From assembly GCA_018700655.1 (NCBI GenBank), contig JABIUG010000063.1, positions 1 through 9,348 of the forward strand: 9,348 nucleotides of DNA. The letters are read 5' to 3'. The notes under the pieces are model-generated. The model ran no database searches, was not told the DNA's origin, and was given only the letters and a program-made list of their open reading frames with translations. The position numbers and the translations under genes were made by a program. This document shows, piece after piece, positions 6,986-9,348 of this stretch; position 1 is the first letter of the stretch; each line of letters starts with the position of its first letter. The DNA is from Rhodospirillaceae bacterium. GTDB taxonomy: Bacteria; Pseudomonadota; Alphaproteobacteria; SP197.

Positions 6986-8088
6986 GCTCTTACCTCTTGA
7001 TGTTGTCGGTCGTGGAAGGAAACAAAGTCCATGTCGTAACCGAAGGCACGCGGCCCCACCACGTCGAGCGCTTCGGGTGTCGTCAGAACCGATGCGGCAG
7101 GAAGCGAAACGATCGTGACCCGCAGGCCATATCGGATCGTCTCGGTGCCAATGGCTTCGCCGGTATCGGCGTCCAGGATGCAGATCAGATCCGGCACCAT
7201 GACCGTGAGAGCACCGTCGATCCGGGCAACCGTAAACTCGTTCTGGAAATCGACATCAAACAAACTGCCCTGACAGGCGTCTGTCCCTTTGATTTGCGCT
7301 TGGCCACGCACAAAGCCACCTGTCGTTCGCCGGGCGACATCCACGACCTTCCTGGAAAAGAGATACTTTCCCTGCTCTGCCGCCAGCACGGAAGCGGCCG
7401 GGTCGGTATGCTGCGACCTGGCTTCCATCACCGCCTGTCCCAGACGGATCGCCCGGCTGACCGAACCATGCACCGCATGGTCCTTGACCTGGCGACCGGT
7501 GCGCGGCGTCCGGCAAGTCGCGATCATTGCACCTGTCTCGGTACAAAGCCGCCTGCCCAATCGCTCGGTCCAGCGCGGGCTGGCGCTTCTTGTCAGCAGG
7601 ATCTCGTTGTCGCGGATATCAGCCAGGGCAATGGGAAACAGTGGCAGACCGGCTATCACAAAACTCGACATCTGCATTTCGGGAAAGGCACGGCCCCGCG
7701 GGTCGGCATCGAGCAGCGGAATATCCATGATCGCGGCGACCAACAGCGGCAACACGCCGTTTTCACCGCCGATCTCCGAAGACATGACGGCTTGGAAGGT
7801 CTTGCCGCTGTGGCGCTGCATCAGGCAAAACGCCTTGCAGATCTGGGCCGGGTCGGGAAGCCGCTCCTTGGTCACGAGCGGCGCACCCATGAAGCCGACC
7901 TCGGCCACGACTTCATCATCATCGACATCATGGGGATCGAGCAACCACACTCGCTTTCCTTCCCGGTAGAGCTTCTTGATGTTGAGAAGTTCCAGATAGG
8001 GGTGCGTGCCCCCACCCGTTCCCAGAACGCCTGTCCCGATCGCCAGGGCATCAAGTTCTTCATAGGAAATCTCACGCATACCGCTCAT
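6982..8088 (-). CDS. DUF917 family protein (S-methyl-thiohydantoin desulfurase-like fold)
   Basis: This complete protein has 368 residues from the ATG at 8088, or 365 from the ATG at 8079. The frame is open further upstream, but family similarity begins at MREISYEELDALAIG. Hallmarks are the glycine-rich GVLGTGGGTHPY (20-31), EVGFMGAPLV (63-72), SSEIGGENG (103-111), the highly conserved LLDADPRGRAFPE (125-137), FVRGQAQIKG (259-268), FQNEF (281-285), VPDLICILDADTGEAI (298-313) and a C-terminal GPRAFGYD (345-352). From memory, one branch of this family has been linked to desulfuration of an S-methyl-thiohydantoin; most members are uncharacterised, so the substrate here is open. The start at 8088 overlaps the stop of the truncated hydrolase as ATGA, favouring it as the coupled start; 8079 fits the family N-terminus equally well. 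The partner HyuA-type ATPase follows with a second ATGA overlap, and the two probably act on the same cyclic amide-like compound. Confidence 0.87.
   Translation of the reverse strand: MSGMREISYEELDALAIGTGVLGTGGGTHPYLELLNIKKLYREGKRVWLLDPHDVDDDEVVAEVGFMGAPLVTKERLPDPAQICKAFCLMQRHSGKTFQAVMSSEIGGENGVLPLLVAAIMDIPLLDADPRGRAFPEMQMSSFVIAGLPLFPIALADIRDNEILLTRSASPRWTERLGRRLCTETGAMIATCRTPRTGRQVKDHAVHGSVSRAIRLGQAVMEARSQHTDPAASVLAAEQGKYLFSRKVVDVARRTTGGFVRGQAQIKGTDACQGSLFDVDFQNEFTVARIDGALTVMVPDLICILDADTGEAIGTETIRYGLRVTIVSLPAASVLTTPEALDVVGPRAFGYDMDFVSFHDRQHQEVRA
6992..6997 (-). promoter_or_regulatory. Ribosome-binding site of the HyuA-type gene inside DUF917
   Basis: On the minus strand AGAGGT stands 6 nt before the HyuA ATG, within the last DUF917 codons. 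Together with the ATGA overlap it supports translational coupling. Confidence 0.6.
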
Positions 8089-8423
8089 CGCCCGGAGCCA
8101 AACAGCGAGACGCAGTCCTGGCCCAGAAGATGCACGCGCTCCAGGTCCAGGGCACGGCGAACCGCATCGACCTCCAGAACATAACGTTCCAGGGTCCACA
8201 AATTCGGGTCCTGCGGGTTATCGGATTCACCACATCCCAGTTGATCCCAGGAAACAACCCGGCGACCTGTCGCCGCGATCCATTCATGACCGGCAAGGAG
8301 CGCCTCGCACGACCATGCCGGCCCACCCGAAACCAGCAACAGGGCCGGTTCCTTGCCAGGACCGGTGTCGTAAACTTCGACTCTTCCCCCAGAGACTTCC
8401 ACAAGAGATTTGTTCATCTTCAT
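8085..8423 (-). pseudogene. Truncated alpha/beta hydrolase (proline iminopeptidase-like, N-terminal third only)
   Basis: The frame encodes 112 residues; family members have ~290-310. Visible are SGGPAWS (32-38, oxyanion-hole region, normally HGGPG), VVSWDQLGCGESD (56-68), LWTLERYVLEVDAVRRAL (75-92) and VHLLGQ (97-102), where the nucleophile elbow G-x-S-x-G should follow. Instead the frame reads DCVSLFGSGR and stops, so the catalytic Ser and everything after it are missing. The loss lies at about 8115-8120 on the plus numbering. The start is well supported: GGAG lies 4 nt before ATG 8421-8423. The stop overlaps the DUF917 ATG as ATGA, so the fragment may still be translated as a leader for DUF917. 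An internal deletion of a once full-length first gene is the simplest reading. A small intact protein cannot be excluded but could not be a hydrolase. Confidence 0.7.
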
Positions 8424-8427
8424 GGGG

Positions 8428-8431
8428 CTCC
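8428..8431 (-). promoter_or_regulatory. Ribosome-binding site of the truncated hydrolase
   Basis: GGAG followed by CCCC and ATG on the minus strand. It picks the ATG at 8423 as the start of the three-cistron unit. Confidence 0.5.
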
Positions 8432-8469
8432 ATCATGAACGCACGGCACGCATCACCCTGATGAGAAAA

Positions 8470-8543
8470 CAGCCCCGGTCAAGGCGGTCGTCTAACTTGT
8501 TGCGCGACACCTGATTATCGATCTTTGCCGAACCGGGGCGCTG
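8470..8543 (-). terminator. Long-spaced inverted repeat with T-run, weak terminator/attenuator candidate
   Basis: GCCCCGGT at 8472-8479 is the exact inverse of ACCGGGGC at 8532-8539, extendable to CAG/CTG with a 2-nt bulge. On the minus strand the second arm is followed directly by TTTTCTC. The 52-nt loop makes it a poor simple terminator. It could end transcription from the DMFase side or attenuate the hydrolase-DUF917-HyuA unit. Confidence 0.28.
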
Positions 8544-8626
8544 ATTTTACCAACCATTCAGGGGATGCTGCCCACGCCAGAATACGACGCGAATCGTTGA
8601 GAGGAACCGCACCCGGGCCATCGCGG

Positions 8627-8761
8627 TCAGGGTTTTCGGTCACTCCGGTCATACAGATCAAGGCAGGCAATCGGCGCCAGGGAGTATTGGATCGACCGGG
8701 CAACCCCCGGCTTCGTATCGATCAGGGTCCTGTCGAGATCAAACAGTGGCGCGACACGACG
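8627..8761 (-). pseudogene. HAD-superfamily phosphatase N-terminal relic
   Basis: Directly after the TGA of the DMFase-like gene, in the same frame on the minus strand, the sequence reads APLFDLDRTLIDTKPG then VARSIQYSLA. This matches the start of Cof/phosphoglycolate-phosphatase-like HAD proteins (FDLDGTLIDT-PGI-RSI-ALA), with nucleophile-motif DxDGT present but Gly replaced by Arg (AGG for GGG). Similarity fades after ~30 residues and a TGA closes the frame at 8627-8629. No ATG, GTG or TTG start is in frame. Normal members are 210-230 residues, so this is a decayed or deleted remnant. It was probably the cistron following the DMFase-like gene. Confidence 0.6.
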
Positions 8762-9348
8762 TCACCCGTCAGGCATGGCGAACGGGGTGTCATCCACAAA
8801 ACGGCCCAGCACGTTCTCGCAGATCCTCGACACGTTGTTGTCATAGCCGTTGTGCGGCAGGCTGCCCGGCCAGGCAATGGAGCCGACGGAGAATACCGCA
8901 CCACCGCCCGGCGTTTCGAAGAACGTCATATCGGCGCGCACGTTGGGGTTCAGATCACCACCCAAGGCGGCATGGTTGAGGCCGATCTCGTCAGGCACGA
9001 TCTTCGTGTTTGCCGAATGACCTTCGGAAGACGCCAGGATCAGGGTATGGGGCGGAGTACCGAGCATGGGATCTGCGGCGTCGATCTCGGTGCCGCTGGC
9101 ACCGCCGGCGAAGTATCCGAAATCGCCAATCACCTCGTCGTCGCCGATACCCTCGAAGATGAATCCGGCGCGGGCATCGAAGCTCGCCTCCTTTCGGATG
9201 TAATAGCCCGAGACATCGAAGCCGACCGCCACGGTGCCGACCCCGCATAGCGCCTGTGGCGCCAAGCCGAGACGGCGCCACAGGCCACCGTACTCGCCGT
9301 TGAACTCCATGTAATACTCGCCCGGCTCCTCGTCGCGATAGCGGATGC
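8762..9348 (-). CDS. N,N-dimethylformamidase large-subunit-like protein, C-terminal part (5' cut by window edge)
   Basis: The minus frame is open from the window edge at 9348 to TGA at 8762-8764, giving ~195 residues. The codons before the ATG at 9310 read IRYRDEEPGEYY and continue the family pattern, so that ATG is internal. Visible blocks typical of the DMFase beta/large subunit C-terminal domain are GGLWRRLGLAPQALCGVG, FIFEGIGDDEVIGDFG, GTPPHTLILASSEGHS, NPNVRADMTFFETPGGG, AVFSVGSIAWPGSLPHNGYDNNV and the final helix SRICENVLGRF. The full enzyme (~750 residues) is an iron-dependent amidohydrolase that splits dimethylformamide into dimethylamine and formate. Many homologues act on unknown amides, and the catalytic domain is outside the window, so activity cannot be judged. 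The C-terminus appears complete. It is the upstream-most gene of the leftward group with DUF917 and HyuA, 338 nt before the hydrolase fragment. Confidence 0.85.
   Translation of the reverse strand, partial: IRYRDEEPGEYYMEFNGEYGGLWRRLGLAPQALCGVGTVAVGFDVSGYYIRKEASFDARAGFIFEGIGDDEVIGDFGYFAGGASGTEIDAADPMLGTPPHTLILASSEGHSANTKIVPDEIGLNHAALGGDLNPNVRADMTFFETPGGGAVFSVGSIAWPGSLPHNGYDNNVSRICENVLGRFVDDTPFAMPDG

Larger units (their letters stand above)
8424..8761. other. 338-nt spacer between the DMFase-like gene and the hydrolase fragment
   Basis: No intact gene is seen. The right part (8627-8761) carries the HAD relic. The left part holds a long-spaced inverted repeat (8470-8543) and the ribosome-binding site at 8428. 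No clear -35/-10 promoter for the leftward unit is visible. Confidence 0.5.

Noticed and set aside
6997..8184. Plus-strand frame of 395 codons opposite DUF917
   Set aside because: Antisense shadow, no motif, unlike composition; DUF917 is unambiguous.
8089..8199. Upstream extension of DUF917 to the ATG at 8199
   Set aside because: The added residues are Gly/Pro/Arg-rich, match no DUF917 N-terminus and only overlap the hydrolase frame.
8515..8652. Short minus-strand ORF beginning MTGVTE in the spacer
   Set aside because: 45 codons, no Shine-Dalgarno, no recognised family, and it overlaps the HAD relic in another frame; coding not supportable.
8525..9250. Plus-strand frame of 241 codons opposite the DMFase-like gene and spacer
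   Set aside because: Antisense of conserved DMFase C-terminal blocks; no protein family recognised.

Overview
The window is a GC-rich, densely coded bacterial chromosome segment. Its composition and gene families (D-threo-aldose dehydrogenase-type AKR, FAH, DUF917/HyuA, DMFase) fit a catabolically versatile proteobacterium, most likely an alphaproteobacterium, but no marker gene fixes the taxon. It looks like an accessory small-molecule catabolism region. There are no rRNA or tRNA genes, CRISPR arrays, transposases or phage genes.

Layout. 1-885 (+): 3' part of an enolase-superfamily (mandelate racemase/MLE type) gene cut by the window edge. 918-1949 (-): aldo/keto reductase of the D-threo-aldose/L-fucose/pyridoxal dehydrogenase group, convergent with the first gene. 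1950-2158: divergent control region with a perfect palindrome close to the next start. 2159-3427 (+): CmcJ/NvfI/AsaB-like putative Fe(II)/2-oxoglutarate oxygenase, followed after 24 nt by a GST (3452-4120, +). 4093-4579: two broken gene ends meeting head-to-head, namely the C-terminal part of a LysR regulator (-) and the last ~30 codons of an unidentified gene (+). 4633-5319 (+): intact fumarylacetoacetate-hydrolase-family enzyme closest in motifs to fumarylpyruvate hydrolase. 5450-8423 (-): a three-cistron unit, read right to left, of a truncated proline-iminopeptidase-like alpha/beta hydrolase, a DUF917 protein and a hydantoinase/oxoprolinase HyuA-N-type protein; both junctions are ATGA overlaps. 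8424-8761: spacer holding a HAD-phosphatase N-terminal relic. 8762-9348 (-): C-terminal part of an N,N-dimethylformamidase large-subunit-like protein running off the right edge.

How it fits together. The left part suggests sugar or sugar-acid oxidation and dehydration (AKR plus enolase-fold enzyme). The middle suggests oxidative tailoring or detoxification (oxygenase plus GST) and ring-cleavage-product hydrolysis (FAH). The right part is an amide/lactam/heterocycle hydrolysis module (DUF917, HyuA, DMFase-like), substrate unknown. Four gene fragments (LysR, unknown plus-strand gene, alpha/beta hydrolase, HAD) lie between 4.1 and 8.8 kb, so this stretch appears to have suffered repeated deletions. 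The most noteworthy items are the coupled hydrolase-fragment/DUF917/HyuA unit, the LysR/target-gene scar, and the CmcJ-like oxygenase with its GST partner.
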